NCBI GenBank assembly: GCA_011524855.1
Contig: WTJK01000041.1
Span: forward strand, 1-45,346
Length of the DNA: 45,346 nucleotides
DNA from: Methanobacteriota archaeon
Lineage (GTDB): Archaea > Thermoplasmatota > Poseidoniia > Poseidoniales > Poseidoniaceae
Reading direction: 5' to 3'
Notes under the pieces: model-generated
Databases searched by the model: none
Seen by the model: the letters and a program-made list of their open reading frames with translations, nothing else
What the model was told of the DNA's origin: nothing
Made by a program: the position numbers and the translations under genes
Shown here: positions 33,565 through 41,353 of the stretch, piece by piece
Position numbering within the stretch: the stretch's first letter is position 1
How the letters are laid out: each line of letters opens with the position of its first letter

Positions 33565-33709
33565 TCCTCTCGCGCCAACCTCCACATGGCGTTTTCATTC
33601 CGATTCTTTCTTCCTTCTTTTCATTCCTTAACCGCAGTGTTTCACTGAATTCCAGTGGTCATCAGGGGGTCCCATCACGGGTTTGATTTTCAAGACCGGA
33701 TTGTATGGA

Positions 33710-33961
33710 ATGTTTCCTCTTGACGGCAAAGACTCCAAAATACCCCTTGTTATCGACGAACACATGGGAAGGCGTCCAGACGAAACGTTCGTCGTGGACG
33801 ATGACCGATGTTTTGGCTGCGGTGCATGCATTGCATTGTGTCCACTGGATGTTCTTACACTCGAACAACGCGTGGCCGTGGTTGACGAACCTATGTGCTC
33901 GCACTGCGAGCTCTGCATTCCATCGTGCCCGGTTGAAGCGCTTCTTTTTGTCTCGAGGTGA
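33710..33961 (+). CDS. 2[4Fe-4S] ferredoxin
   Basis: 83 residues. Two cluster-binding motifs are complete: CFGCGACIALCP and CSHCELCIPSCP, each CxxCxxCxxxCP, so two [4Fe-4S] clusters are expected in a small cytosolic electron carrier. The N-terminal 25 residues (MFPLDGKDSKIPLVIDE) are an extension. The track start at 33683 is a TTG; the ATG at 33710 is chosen. The flavoprotein-like gene begins 4 bases after its stop and the desaturase follows, so it probably feeds electrons to one of them. Pairing of a ferredoxin with geranylgeranyl reductase is known from methanogens. Base composition is lower in GC than the surrounding genes. Confidence 0.88.
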   Translation: MFPLDGKDSKIPLVIDEHMGRRPDETFVVDDDRCFGCGACIALCPLDVLTLEQRVAVVDEPMCSHCELCIPSCPVEALLFVSR

Positions 33962-33965
33962 CAAC

Positions 33966-34691
33966 ATGAACATTGCGCTGGTTGGCTCCAATGTTGCTGC
34001 CATGCTGTTAGCCTATCAACTTGCAAACGATCACAATGTTGTCCTTCTTGAGCAGGAAGCCGAGGTTGGTATGCCGGTTCGACATCCAGGTTGCATTGTC
34101 GACATCGAATTGCTCACCCGTTACATTCCAGCATCGCATCAACACGTGCTTCAACTTCAAAACAACACGCTCATCGACGCCTTTGGGTGCAGGTGGGAAT
34201 GGGTGTCCAAATTGCTGATGATCGAACTCACCCAACGCGGTGTTCGCGTTCGAACACGCACCCGTATCACCGACACAAGCCGTGTCGATACAGGCATTCG
34301 TTTGGTGCTGGTCAGTTCTTTGGGTGACGAAGTGCTTCACGTGGATGCTGTCGTTGATATGCGGTACGGGACAGGTGGCCCCGGAACATCGCATCACGTG
34401 CTGGATGAACGATGCAGCGTGACCTGGCAACGTCCTACCATGGCGAAGGCAGAGGGCATGGTTGTCCTAACAGAAGATTTGGTCATGCCCCCCTCGGCAA
34501 CCCTCATCGCGCATCGAGCGGACGGTACCTCGGAAGTATGGTGGAAACACACAGCCTCTTGGACGCCTGAACACGGTGCGTTGGAACGCATGAACGGTCA
34601 ACTCCCCGACGATGTTTCGCTGTGGTCGTTTGATGGTTCACACAAAATCGCTTGCCTTGTTCACGACAGCATTGTATTTGGCCGCATTTAG
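33966..34691 (+). CDS. Short FAD-dependent oxidoreductase-like protein, possibly geranylgeranyl reductase-related
   Basis: 241 residues. The start MNIALVGSNVAAMLLAYQL followed by VVLLEQEAEVGMPVRHPGC looks like the FAD-binding Rossmann motif and next strand of the geranylgeranyl reductase/p-hydroxybenzoate hydroxylase group, where Gly-rich GxGxxG is followed by an acidic strand end and a CAEGI-like segment. Only the first Gly of the motif is kept (GSNVAA). Family enzymes have about 350-450 residues, so this is short, and the C-terminal part of the usual fold is not evident. It may be a diverged, minimal or non-FAD relative. It sits 4 bp after the ferredoxin and 72 bp before the desaturase. The track's upstream start (33705) lies in another frame over the ferredoxin and is rejected. 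GC content is low for the window. Confidence 0.6.
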   Translation: MNIALVGSNVAAMLLAYQLANDHNVVLLEQEAEVGMPVRHPGCIVDIELLTRYIPASHQHVLQLQNNTLIDAFGCRWEWVSKLLMIELTQRGVRVRTRTRITDTSRVDTGIRLVLVSSLGDEVLHVDAVVDMRYGTGGPGTSHHVLDERCSVTWQRPTMAKAEGMVVLTEDLVMPPSATLIAHRADGTSEVWWKHTASWTPEHGALERMNGQLPDDVSLWSFDGSHKIACLVHDSIVFGRI

Positions 34692-34751
34692 TGTGCGCCA
34701 AAACACCACTTTGATATGCAGAACAGTATGCGTTCAACTGAGCACCCAATG

Positions 34752-34758
34752 GAGGTTG
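34752..34758 (+). promoter_or_regulatory. Shine-Dalgarno sequence for the desaturase
   Basis: GGAGGTT ends 5 bases before the ATG at 34764 and decides the start over the two upstream ATGs in the same frame. Confidence 0.6.
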
Positions 34759-34763
34759 AGCAC

Positions 34764-35858
34764 ATGGCAGCACACCCAATGGCAAATCTACGCAAACAAT
34801 TGCAAGAAAAGGGGCTTCTCGACAAACCCACCGCCAAATCGTGGACGAAGATCATTGTTCTCCTGGCCGTGCTGGGAGGACTCTACACGGCTCACATTGC
34901 ACTCCCTCTCAAAATTGGCCTCCTTCTTCTGCCCGTGACGGCCTTGCTGACCACAACGGTTGCGATGATCGGTCACGAAGGCGTTCATTCCTCAGCCTGC
35001 AAATCGAAGACGGGCAACCTTTCTCTGGCCGCCCTTGCTTTTCCTCTCTTTTCTGGGCTTTCCATGGAGTACTGGCGCCACAAGCACAACGTGCAACATC
35101 ACGCTCATCCCAACGTCGTTGGACGGGACCCTGACATCCACTCGTGGCCCTTGACCTTCTCGAAAGAGGAATACGACACCAGCAGCAAGCCGCGACAGTT
35201 CTTCCAGAAATACATGCAAGCCTACGTGTTCTGGCCGGTGATCACGCCGTTGGTCGGTCACCTGATGCGGTATGACGGCCTCAAGTACATCGTAACCGCG
35301 CCTTTCAAGGCCAAGAAAAACAGGTTTTCCAAGATGTGGTTGTTGGACACGTCGCTGATTTTGGCCCACTTTTTCCTTTGGTTGGCTTTGCCCATCATGC
35401 TTGGTCTCGCTTGGCAATTGGTGGTTGGGTTCTATGTGCTCTTGTGGGGCGCCGTGGGCGTTTACCTCACTGCCATTTTCATTGTCGGTCACGCCGGTCG
35501 CCCAACGGTGACAGAGTACGACGAAAACTGGCGGCTCCAGATCGAAACTGGACGGCGAGTGAAGCTCGGTCCCGTGGGCTCGTTCTTCTTCGTTGGCCTG
35601 GACTACCAGATCGAACACCATCTGCTTCCAGCTCTGTCGCACTTCAACCTGCCCAAAGCCGCTCCAATTGTGAAACAATACGCTGAAGAGCGCGGTTGGG
35701 AATACGAGGAAGTGGGCTTTTTCCGAGCCTTGTGGCGTTCCACCGTGGCGTTGGCCGTGGCTTGGAAGACACCCGCCATCGTCATCGATGCTTCCTCAGA
35801 ACGCAACGCCAACCTCATCGAGGATTTCGGTCACCTCAACGCTCCTGCCGAAGCTTGA
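34764..35858 (+). CDS. Membrane fatty acid desaturase, front-end type
   Basis: About 364 residues with four or more hydrophobic stretches. All three His boxes of di-iron membrane desaturases are present: HEGVH (71-75), HKHNVQHH (106-113) and QIEHH (282-286). The Gln-Ile-Glu-His-His form of the third box is characteristic of front-end (delta-5/6-type) acyl desaturases; the N-terminal cytochrome b5 domain that many carry is absent, so an external donor is needed, and the ferredoxin two genes upstream is an obvious candidate. The ATG at 34764 is preferred because GGAGGTT lies 6 bases upstream; earlier ATGs at 34716 and 34749 exist. The substrate in an archaeon is unclear: acyl chains, isoprenoids or carotenoids are all possible. 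Confidence 0.87.
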   Translation: MAAHPMANLRKQLQEKGLLDKPTAKSWTKIIVLLAVLGGLYTAHIALPLKIGLLLLPVTALLTTTVAMIGHEGVHSSACKSKTGNLSLAALAFPLFSGLSMEYWRHKHNVQHHAHPNVVGRDPDIHSWPLTFSKEEYDTSSKPRQFFQKYMQAYVFWPVITPLVGHLMRYDGLKYIVTAPFKAKKNRFSKMWLLDTSLILAHFFLWLALPIMLGLAWQLVVGFYVLLWGAVGVYLTAIFIVGHAGRPTVTEYDENWRLQIETGRRVKLGPVGSFFFVGLDYQIEHHLLPALSHFNLPKAAPIVKQYAEERGWEYEEVGFFRALWRSTVALAVAWKTPAIVIDASSERNANLIEDFGHLNAPAEA

Positions 35859-36633
35859 GGGTGGGATCTCCCTGACCGAGCGCTTGTACCTGAACCGACT
35901 TGAGGACGGCTACCGCACAGCGTTCTCTGCCACCGTTTCGGCCATCGACGACACCCGCGTTGTGCTCGATCGAAGTTTATTCTACCCGTTGGGCGGGGGT
36001 CAACACTGGGACACGGGGACCCTCCAAGGCCCCAACGGTGCGTTGGATGTAACAGAGGTTCGGGGACGCAACGAGGTGCACCACACCGTTGGCTCGGGCC
36101 ATCAGTTGGAGGTGGGCGATGAGGTGATTGGACGATTGAACTGGGAGCAACGCTATGCCCACATGCGAATGCACACCGCTCAGCATCTCATCAGCGGTAC
36201 GGTGTACGAGTTGTTCGGTGGCGCCCGTACCGTTGGCAACCAGATCCATGCCGACCGATCACGCATCGATTTCAACCCCATTGCGTTTGACGATGCGATG
36301 TTGAAAACGCTCACCGATGCGGTGAACCAAAAGATCGACGAACGACTCCCTGTCACCGACTCGACCATGACTCGGGATGCCATGAACGCCATCATGCCAG
36401 CCGATCGTACGAACATGGACTTGCTTCCTGCGCATGTTCAGGAGCTTCGCGTGGTCCAAATCGGCGATCGCGTGGACATGTGTCCGTGCGCTGGCACGCA
36501 CGTGATGAACCTCGAAGAATTGGGTCATATGTCGGTGCTCGGCAAGAAATCGAAGGGGAAGGGGACGCAGCGGTTGAGTTACACCCTCGGCGAGGCGATG
36601 GCACCCCGCGCCCCCGTTCACGACCTGATGTGA
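35788..36633 (+). CDS. alaX: Alanyl-tRNA editing protein AlaX
   Basis: 281 residues as listed. It hydrolyses mischarged Ser- or Gly-tRNA(Ala) in trans, like the editing domain of AlaRS. Zinc-site motifs are intact: HMRMHTAQH (HxxxH) near residue 125 and CPCAGTHV near residue 232; YPLGGGQHWDTG is the conserved editing-domain strand. The family N-terminus (TERLYLNRLEDGY) starts at about residue 30 of the listed ORF. No ATG, GTG or TTG lies between the ATG at 35788, inside the desaturase gene, and a TTG at 35884, so the true start is unsure; a CTG at 35872 fits the homology best. It ends directly against the convergent zinc-finger gene. Confidence 0.88.
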   Translation: MLPQNATPTSSRISVTSTLLPKLEGGISLTERLYLNRLEDGYRTAFSATVSAIDDTRVVLDRSLFYPLGGGQHWDTGTLQGPNGALDVTEVRGRNEVHHTVGSGHQLEVGDEVIGRLNWEQRYAHMRMHTAQHLISGTVYELFGGARTVGNQIHADRSRIDFNPIAFDDAMLKTLTDAVNQKIDERLPVTDSTMTRDAMNAIMPADRTNMDLLPAHVQELRVVQIGDRVDMCPCAGTHVMNLEELGHMSVLGKKSKGKGTQRLSYTLGEAMAPRAPVHDLM

Positions 36634-37335
36634 TCAGAAGTCCAGGTCGTCGTCCACGAGGTTTTTCGCGTCCTCAAGTGCTCGTTTCAATGCCTGACGT
36701 TCGTTTTGACGCTGACGAACCTCGATCGCTTCCAAGATTTCAATGGCGTCGTCGTCCAACCCTTTCGGTGTGTCTGAGGCCACTTGAATGCGGTCGGTCA
36801 GGGCGGTGTCCTCACCCGTGCGAGGACTCCGGTCAACGGAAGCAATCGGTAGACTGGGGACCGTTCGAGCTCCGTAGTGTTCGAGTTGCGTTGGGTCCAC
36901 TGAAAACATGCCTTCACCGAGTCGGACGGCGTCCTCCGAGGACGTGACCTGCTGGTTTGGCGAAGTCTGGTTCGCGATGTCGCGAAGCACATTGGTTTTC
37001 TCCCGTTGCTTCAGGCGCTCAAACACCGCTTCGACGTCGTCGTGTGTCGGAAGCGGCGATGCGGGGTTCAGAGCGTGAGCACGGCGTTGCTGTTCCATCA
37101 GGGTCGGTCCGTGCACCTCGTCATGATCGTGGCGATGCGGGGCGGCTGCCATGGCCATGATCTCCTTGGCCAGTTGCCCCAACGGGTCGTCCGGTGGTCG
37201 AGCAGCCAAACGTTCTCGGACCGTTCGGTGGTGACGAATGCAAGGACCGCATCGTTGCTGAGCACCGGTGTCGGGGGCATCGCACCACAAGCAACACGCC
37301 TGGAACCCGAGTTCGTGCATGGCTTTGCGAGGCAT
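36634..37335 (-). CDS. Hypothetical protein with N-terminal zinc finger
   Basis: About 233 residues, no recognised family. A Cys-rich finger lies at the N-terminus (CCLWCDAPDTGAQQRCGPC, CxxC-x10-CxxC, then IRHH). The middle has a His/Asp cluster (HRHDHDEVHG) that could hold another metal, and the C-terminal 60 residues are predicted helical and strongly charged (RQRQNERQALKRALEDAKN), ending in an acidic DDDLDF. It is likely cytosolic. The track start at 37341 is a GTG; ATG 37335 (MPRKAMHELG) is preferred. Its stop abuts that of alaX and it diverges from the M50 protease. Confidence 0.7.
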   Translation of the reverse strand: MPRKAMHELGFQACCLWCDAPDTGAQQRCGPCIRHHRTVRERLAARPPDDPLGQLAKEIMAMAAAPHRHDHDEVHGPTLMEQQRRAHALNPASPLPTHDDVEAVFERLKQREKTNVLRDIANQTSPNQQVTSSEDAVRLGEGMFSVDPTQLEHYGARTVPSLPIASVDRSPRTGEDTALTDRIQVASDTPKGLDDDAIEILEAIEVRQRQNERQALKRALEDAKNLVDDDLDF

Positions 37336-37423
37336 GGACACGGTGACCGTAGCAAACCATGCTCGTCAACCACATGAACCCTCGGACACGAGGATTCAAG
37401 GTTGACCCTGCCCTGCTGGCATC

Positions 37424-38386
37424 ATGGGACGCCGTGATCCTCGTGCAGATGCACTGGACGACGACCCCTTCAGTGGGCTCCGTCCATCGCCCAAACAGAG
37501 GGTGCACCGCGTTCACCAGCATGTCGACCGGGATGGGACCGTCCACATCGATGCTCCACCTGCCTTTGCCGCAGCGATGGCACAGTTTTTCGGACAAGAA
37601 GCATGGCAGCAGCCCGCTCATCACCAGGGCAAAATCTGGCATTTCAGCGATGTCGAAAAACAGCACCTCCGCCTTGCCATGGGAGCGTTTACGCTGGCAC
37701 TCGGCTTCATGGCGGTTGGGGGCCTGGGCGGCCTTGCACTGTACGGAACATCGACGTGGGTGGTCATGCTGTTGCTGTCGATGCCCGTGATGTTTGTCGC
37801 CATCGGTCCAGCGTTTCTTTTTCACGAGATCGGGCACAAATTGGTGGCCAAGCGCAACGGTTGTTGGGCAGAATTCCGGGCCGACCCGAAAGGCTTGCAG
37901 TTTGGCATTGTGTTGTCATTGCTGCTCGGTTTCCTGTTCATGGCTCCCGGGGCCGTGATGGTGGCCGGGCTGGTCAGCCGGCGTCAAAACGGGCACATTG
38001 CCGTGGCCGGACCGTTGACCAACCTTGGCTTGTTCATCGTCGGTATCCCGTTCTGGGGCTTGGTACTGGGGCTTTCTGGGGCGTTTGAAGCTCCGGCTGC
38101 CGCCCTCGCTGAACGGACGTACTTCCACGAAGGTCGGCTGGTGTGGCAGAGCATGCTCATCGATTGTGGCATTTACTGGCTGGGTGCCAACCTCGTCTTG
38201 GGGTTGTTCAACATGCTGCCCTTCGGCCCGCTCGACGGGCTGAAGGTGAGGGATTGGAACGAAAGCGCCTTTTTCGCTGTGCTTCTGATTTTTGCCGTGC
38301 CCGTTGCCGCCATGGTGTTGGGTTACTGGTCGCCCACCACCTTGCTCGCCACGGTGGCTGAACCGATCTCAAACTTGGTTCGTTAG
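37424..38386 (+). CDS. Site-2 protease-like M50 intramembrane metallopeptidase
   Basis: 320 residues. After a soluble N-terminal 85 residues come about six hydrophobic segments. The zinc-binding HEIGH motif (residues 134-138) lies in one helix, and the third ligand Asp271 in MLPFGPLDGLKV in a later one, the arrangement of S2P/M50 proteases, which cut substrates within the membrane. The central NPDG-like motif is thus present as GPLDG. Homologues process transcription factors or clear signal peptides; the substrate here is unknown. No PDZ domain is seen. It diverges from the zinc-finger gene (88 bp). The ATG at 37424 is the only good start. Confidence 0.87.
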   Translation: MGRRDPRADALDDDPFSGLRPSPKQRVHRVHQHVDRDGTVHIDAPPAFAAAMAQFFGQEAWQQPAHHQGKIWHFSDVEKQHLRLAMGAFTLALGFMAVGGLGGLALYGTSTWVVMLLLSMPVMFVAIGPAFLFHEIGHKLVAKRNGCWAEFRADPKGLQFGIVLSLLLGFLFMAPGAVMVAGLVSRRQNGHIAVAGPLTNLGLFIVGIPFWGLVLGLSGAFEAPAAALAERTYFHEGRLVWQSMLIDCGIYWLGANLVLGLFNMLPFGPLDGLKVRDWNESAFFAVLLIFAVPVAAMVLGYWSPTTLLATVAEPISNLVR

Positions 38387-38550
38387 CCTCAGAACACTCG
38401 ATGTCCGCTCCATGCTCCAGCTGCGGCTTTGTCGTGCATGCATGCAGCTGTTTGCTGGACAGCGTCCACAGTCAGGCCAGCATGGAAAAACCCACCGATA
38501 AGGACCCTTTTTCGTGCATCAAGAAACATGCCAGAGCAACGTTTGCACGG

Positions 38551-40311
38551 TCAGAGGTAAGCGTTCCGAATGGGGCTTTCGTCAAGGTGGAAAAACGAGT
38601 AGGTTGCCCACCAAGTAATGGTATCAAGGGCGTCCACGAGGTTGCTGGTCCCACTGTGCTCTTCACCGTAATCTTTGCCAGTGGTGTCCATCCAGTCAAT
38701 CATTTCATCGAGGGTGTCGCACGTTTGGTGGTAGCAGTGGTAACCGTCCACCAATCCACCAAAACCCATGGTGACGGTGCCAAGGTTGTCTTGGAACGTG
38801 GCGTGGTCGGATCGAGCGGTGGTGTCTTCGTACACGATGATCTCAGGACGGTCTTTGGCAATCCAATCGTCCACTTTCCACGTTTCAGCAGGCAGGTCGG
38901 TACCAACGAGCGTGGACATTTGTTCTTCAACGCCGATGGCATCAGAACCGATCCAAAGAGCCAAACCAACCATGCCGGGTTGATTCATGATATCGTGGTC
39001 AAGGCTGGGTCCGATGTACACACGCATTGGCCATACTTCCTCGTCTTTTGGATAACCGTCGGGGTCAACCTGTGGTTGGGGGTCGCAGCCGCCTTCGGGG
39101 CCGTGGTTGCCGCCGCAAGGTGCGCCACCGCCGCCGGGCCAGTTGACACCTGCCATGTCCAAATTGACATAATTGGTGACCTCAACTTGCGGGTTGTCGT
39201 TCTTCACCCATTCGTCGGTCCAGAAATCACTCCCACGCTTCCCACCTTCTTCACCGGACCACAAACAGAACACCATCGTGTTCCGAGTTTGGTAGTTGGC
39301 CATTGCTTCTGCCACGGTGAGGACCATGCTGGTGCCGGCCGTGTTGTCGTATGCTCCAACTCGGGTGCCGTACGTACGGCCGAAGATGTGCGGGTCAAGA
39401 ACAGCGCCGTTAACGGGAGGTGCGATGTCGAAGTGAGCGCCGAACACCATCCACTTGTCTGGATCAATTTCGCCGTAGCGGTAGCCGCAGATGTTGTACG
39501 CCTCAGGGTTCTGCGCTCCCGTCATTAAGGAGTCGTAAGTGAAACGCTGCACGATGACTTCCAGACCAAAATTTTCCATGGTTTGACGGAGGTGAAGTGC
39601 AGCATCCTCGTAAGCAGCGTTCCCCTGCCCCGCCCAACGATCAAGGTAACCAACGGCCCCGTCCACCGCATCGGTTGGGTCGGATGTTTGGTCTGACAGC
39701 GATGAAAGGAAATTGAACGTGGTGCGGCCGTTCACAACGCCGGTGGAGTGTCGGCCACCCTCCGTTTCGGGATACGCCGGTGCCATCGGGCGCTCGATGG
39801 GGACACGCAGCGCGAACACTGGCCCACCGCTCGAATTTGATGGTACGATCGTGTCCAGACTTCCGTTCTCTCCAGCCGTGCGTTGAACGCCGGGGTTATC
39901 GTTGCGGTCTTGCCCGTCCCGTTGGTACCACGTTCGCCAGGACTCCTCTGACGATCGAACAGGCCAGTTTTCCCTACCGAGATCGCCAAAGAGGATGATT
40001 GCCGTGTCGGTTCGGGGTGGGGCGAGCACGGAGAGAAGCACTGATTCACCGGCGTTGAGGTCAACCACGGTTGAGTTTTGTACAAATCCAGTATCTGGGT
40101 TCATCAACAAATAGGGCACGAACGCAGACACATCCGCATCGGCAGTGATGGTGACGCCCTGGAACACACCTCCGGTGAACATTGAGGGGGTGACGCTCAC
40201 GTCGCCAAGGGAATCGAAACCCTCGTTATCACCCTCTCCAAAACAGCCAGAAAGCGGGGCCATCACCACGAGGCAGACAAGAAGAACGGGTTGAACAAAA
40301 CGCTGTCCCAT
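38551..40311 (-). CDS. M28-family zinc aminopeptidase-like lipoprotein, paralogue A
   Basis: About 586 residues. A lipoprotein signal (PVLLVCLVVMAPLSGC) starts the protein; roughly 200 residues of beta-rich, pre-peptidase sequence follow. The M28 co-catalytic zinc ligands are all visible: His in VFGAHFD, bridging Asp in GAYDNTAGTSM, catalytic/ligand Glu pair in WSGEEGGKRGS, Asp in NLDMAG and His in YHCYHQTCDT. It should release N-terminal residues from peptides outside the cell. After NLDMAG there is a Gly/Cys/Pro-rich insertion (PCGGNHGPEGGCDPQPQ) that paralogue B lacks. The track start at 40404 is upstream of the lipoprotein start; ATG 40311 is chosen. An ACCTT-ctc-AAGGT inverted repeat sits about 20 bases upstream. 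Confidence 0.9.
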   Translation of the reverse strand: MGQRFVQPVLLVCLVVMAPLSGCFGEGDNEGFDSLGDVSVTPSMFTGGVFQGVTITADADVSAFVPYLLMNPDTGFVQNSTVVDLNAGESVLLSVLAPPRTDTAIILFGDLGRENWPVRSSEESWRTWYQRDGQDRNDNPGVQRTAGENGSLDTIVPSNSSGGPVFALRVPIERPMAPAYPETEGGRHSTGVVNGRTTFNFLSSLSDQTSDPTDAVDGAVGYLDRWAGQGNAAYEDAALHLRQTMENFGLEVIVQRFTYDSLMTGAQNPEAYNICGYRYGEIDPDKWMVFGAHFDIAPPVNGAVLDPHIFGRTYGTRVGAYDNTAGTSMVLTVAEAMANYQTRNTMVFCLWSGEEGGKRGSDFWTDEWVKNDNPQVEVTNYVNLDMAGVNWPGGGGAPCGGNHGPEGGCDPQPQVDPDGYPKDEEVWPMRVYIGPSLDHDIMNQPGMVGLALWIGSDAIGVEEQMSTLVGTDLPAETWKVDDWIAKDRPEIIVYEDTTARSDHATFQDNLGTVTMGFGGLVDGYHCYHQTCDTLDEMIDWMDTTGKDYGEEHSGTSNLVDALDTITWWATYSFFHLDESPIRNAYL

Positions 40312-40621
40312 TGAACCCCCGTTGCGGTTCACCTTCTCAAGGTCTGCCCTTTGATGAACCGATTCATTGATGGGGGAACGGGTCCAATACAACCTCGGGG
40401 ACATGCAGAAACAAACACGACGAGAACGGATAGAGGGGCGAAGGGAACACCATCTCTTCAGTCGACATCGTATTGAAACGGTGAACGATGCAAAGTGTCC
40501 GCTGATTGAAGGTTAACGCTGCGACCACTTCAAAATCTCTGGCCACCTTTCTGACCGGTTGCGAAAAGAGAGGCGATGCAGCTCAACAGTGATGCTGTGA
40601 AATTGCGAATCGAAGCGCCGC
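40312..40621. other. 310-bp intergenic region with no recognised gene
   Basis: No tRNA-like cloverleaf, convincing ORF or promoter box is seen apart from the small inverted repeat ACCTTCTCAAGGT at 40331-40343, close to the M28 start. The 60-codon minus ORF at 40364-40546 has no family features. Confidence 0.6.
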
Positions 40622-41296
40622 TCACGCTTCTTCATCGAGCGCTGGGTATGTTTTGGACGCTTTCCGGTCCTGAAGAATTGACAGCGTGAGCGCCACCGTA
40701 CCGACGGTAGCCAGCAGGGCAAGCAAGACGATCACGTCCTCCGTGCCTGCATCACTGTCACCTTGGACGCCGGATTCGGTGGTGGCCGCTTCGTTCTCAT
40801 CCTCGCAGCCCACGCCGAAGCAGTCGCCTGCGGTGGGCCCGTCTTCCACGTGGACGTCTTCGTGAACCACAACGGTGTACATGCGTGTGGTGTTGGTGCC
40901 GTTAAAGGAGTGAACAATCCAGTACGTGTGGTTGCCCACCGTAGCGTTGGCTGGAACGACGTACGTGGTTGAGGTGAAACACCCCTCGTCCACCTTTGAC
41001 CCGTTTTCGTCAAGCTCACAGGTGTTGGTCAGCACTGAACTGGTGTAGTCTGCGCTGGCGTTGTAGGCGCCGTTCATGTCGGTGTCAAATTGGACGGTGA
41101 TGGTGGCGTTGGTACGTGTGTCTTCCATGCGAAACCAGAGAGCGTTGCCCTGTACGAAGGCCGCATCGGACACGTTGCCGTTGATGGCGCCGGTGTCGTT
41201 GACGATCACCGTGAGCGTTTTTTGTTCGTGTGCCTGCGCTTGGCCGACTGCCAGACTGAGCAACAACACGACCGCAAGGAACGCGTTGAGGCGCAT
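40622..41296 (-). CDS. Secreted, membrane-anchored protein with predicted N-terminal His
   Basis: 224 residues, no named family. A clear signal peptide (MRLNAFLAVVLLLSLAVGQAQA) is followed by HEQKTLTV; cleavage after AQA would leave His as the first mature residue, as in CopC and other copper-binding proteins. The extracellular part (about 150 residues) is beta-rich with many N-x-S/T sequons, two Cys pairs (CELDENGSKVDEGC and CFGVGCED) and an acidic linker. A C-terminal transmembrane helix (VIVLLALLATVGTVALTLSIL) and a short charged tail anchor it. The track's 475-residue ORF runs far upstream through the divergent gene; the ATG at 41296 is the true start. It shares a promoter gap with the propeller-SCO1 operon. 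Copper binding is inference. Confidence 0.75.
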   Translation of the reverse strand: MRLNAFLAVVLLLSLAVGQAQAHEQKTLTVIVNDTGAINGNVSDAAFVQGNALWFRMEDTRTNATITVQFDTDMNGAYNASADYTSSVLTNTCELDENGSKVDEGCFTSTTYVVPANATVGNHTYWIVHSFNGTNTTRMYTVVVHEDVHVEDGPTAGDCFGVGCEDENEAATTESGVQGDSDAGTEDVIVLLALLATVGTVALTLSILQDRKASKTYPALDEEA

Positions 41297-41317
41297 GTCC
41301 CGCCCACGTGCCTGCGT

Positions 41318-41325
41318 CATAAAGA
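41318..41325. promoter_or_regulatory. Possible shared TATA box in a 57-bp divergent gap
   Basis: TCATAAAG (minus CTTTATGA) is the only AT-rich stretch between the starts at 41296 (minus) and 41354 (plus). Its centre is about 25 and 32 bases from the two ATGs, so it could serve both with leaderless or nearly leaderless mRNAs. Confidence 0.45.
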
Positions 41326-41353
41326 CCAAACGGAAGCAAAGGCACGCCGTGGC

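Noticed and set aside
38401-39528. 375-codon plus-strand ORF starting MSAPCSSCGFVVHACSC
   Set aside because: Most of it is the reverse complement of the M28 peptidase, which has a full set of zinc motifs. The Cys-rich start is suggestive of a small protein, but there is no stop before the overlap, so a separate gene is not supported.
40364-40546. 60-codon minus-strand ORF in the 310-bp gap
   Set aside because: No family features, and composition like non-coding sequence.
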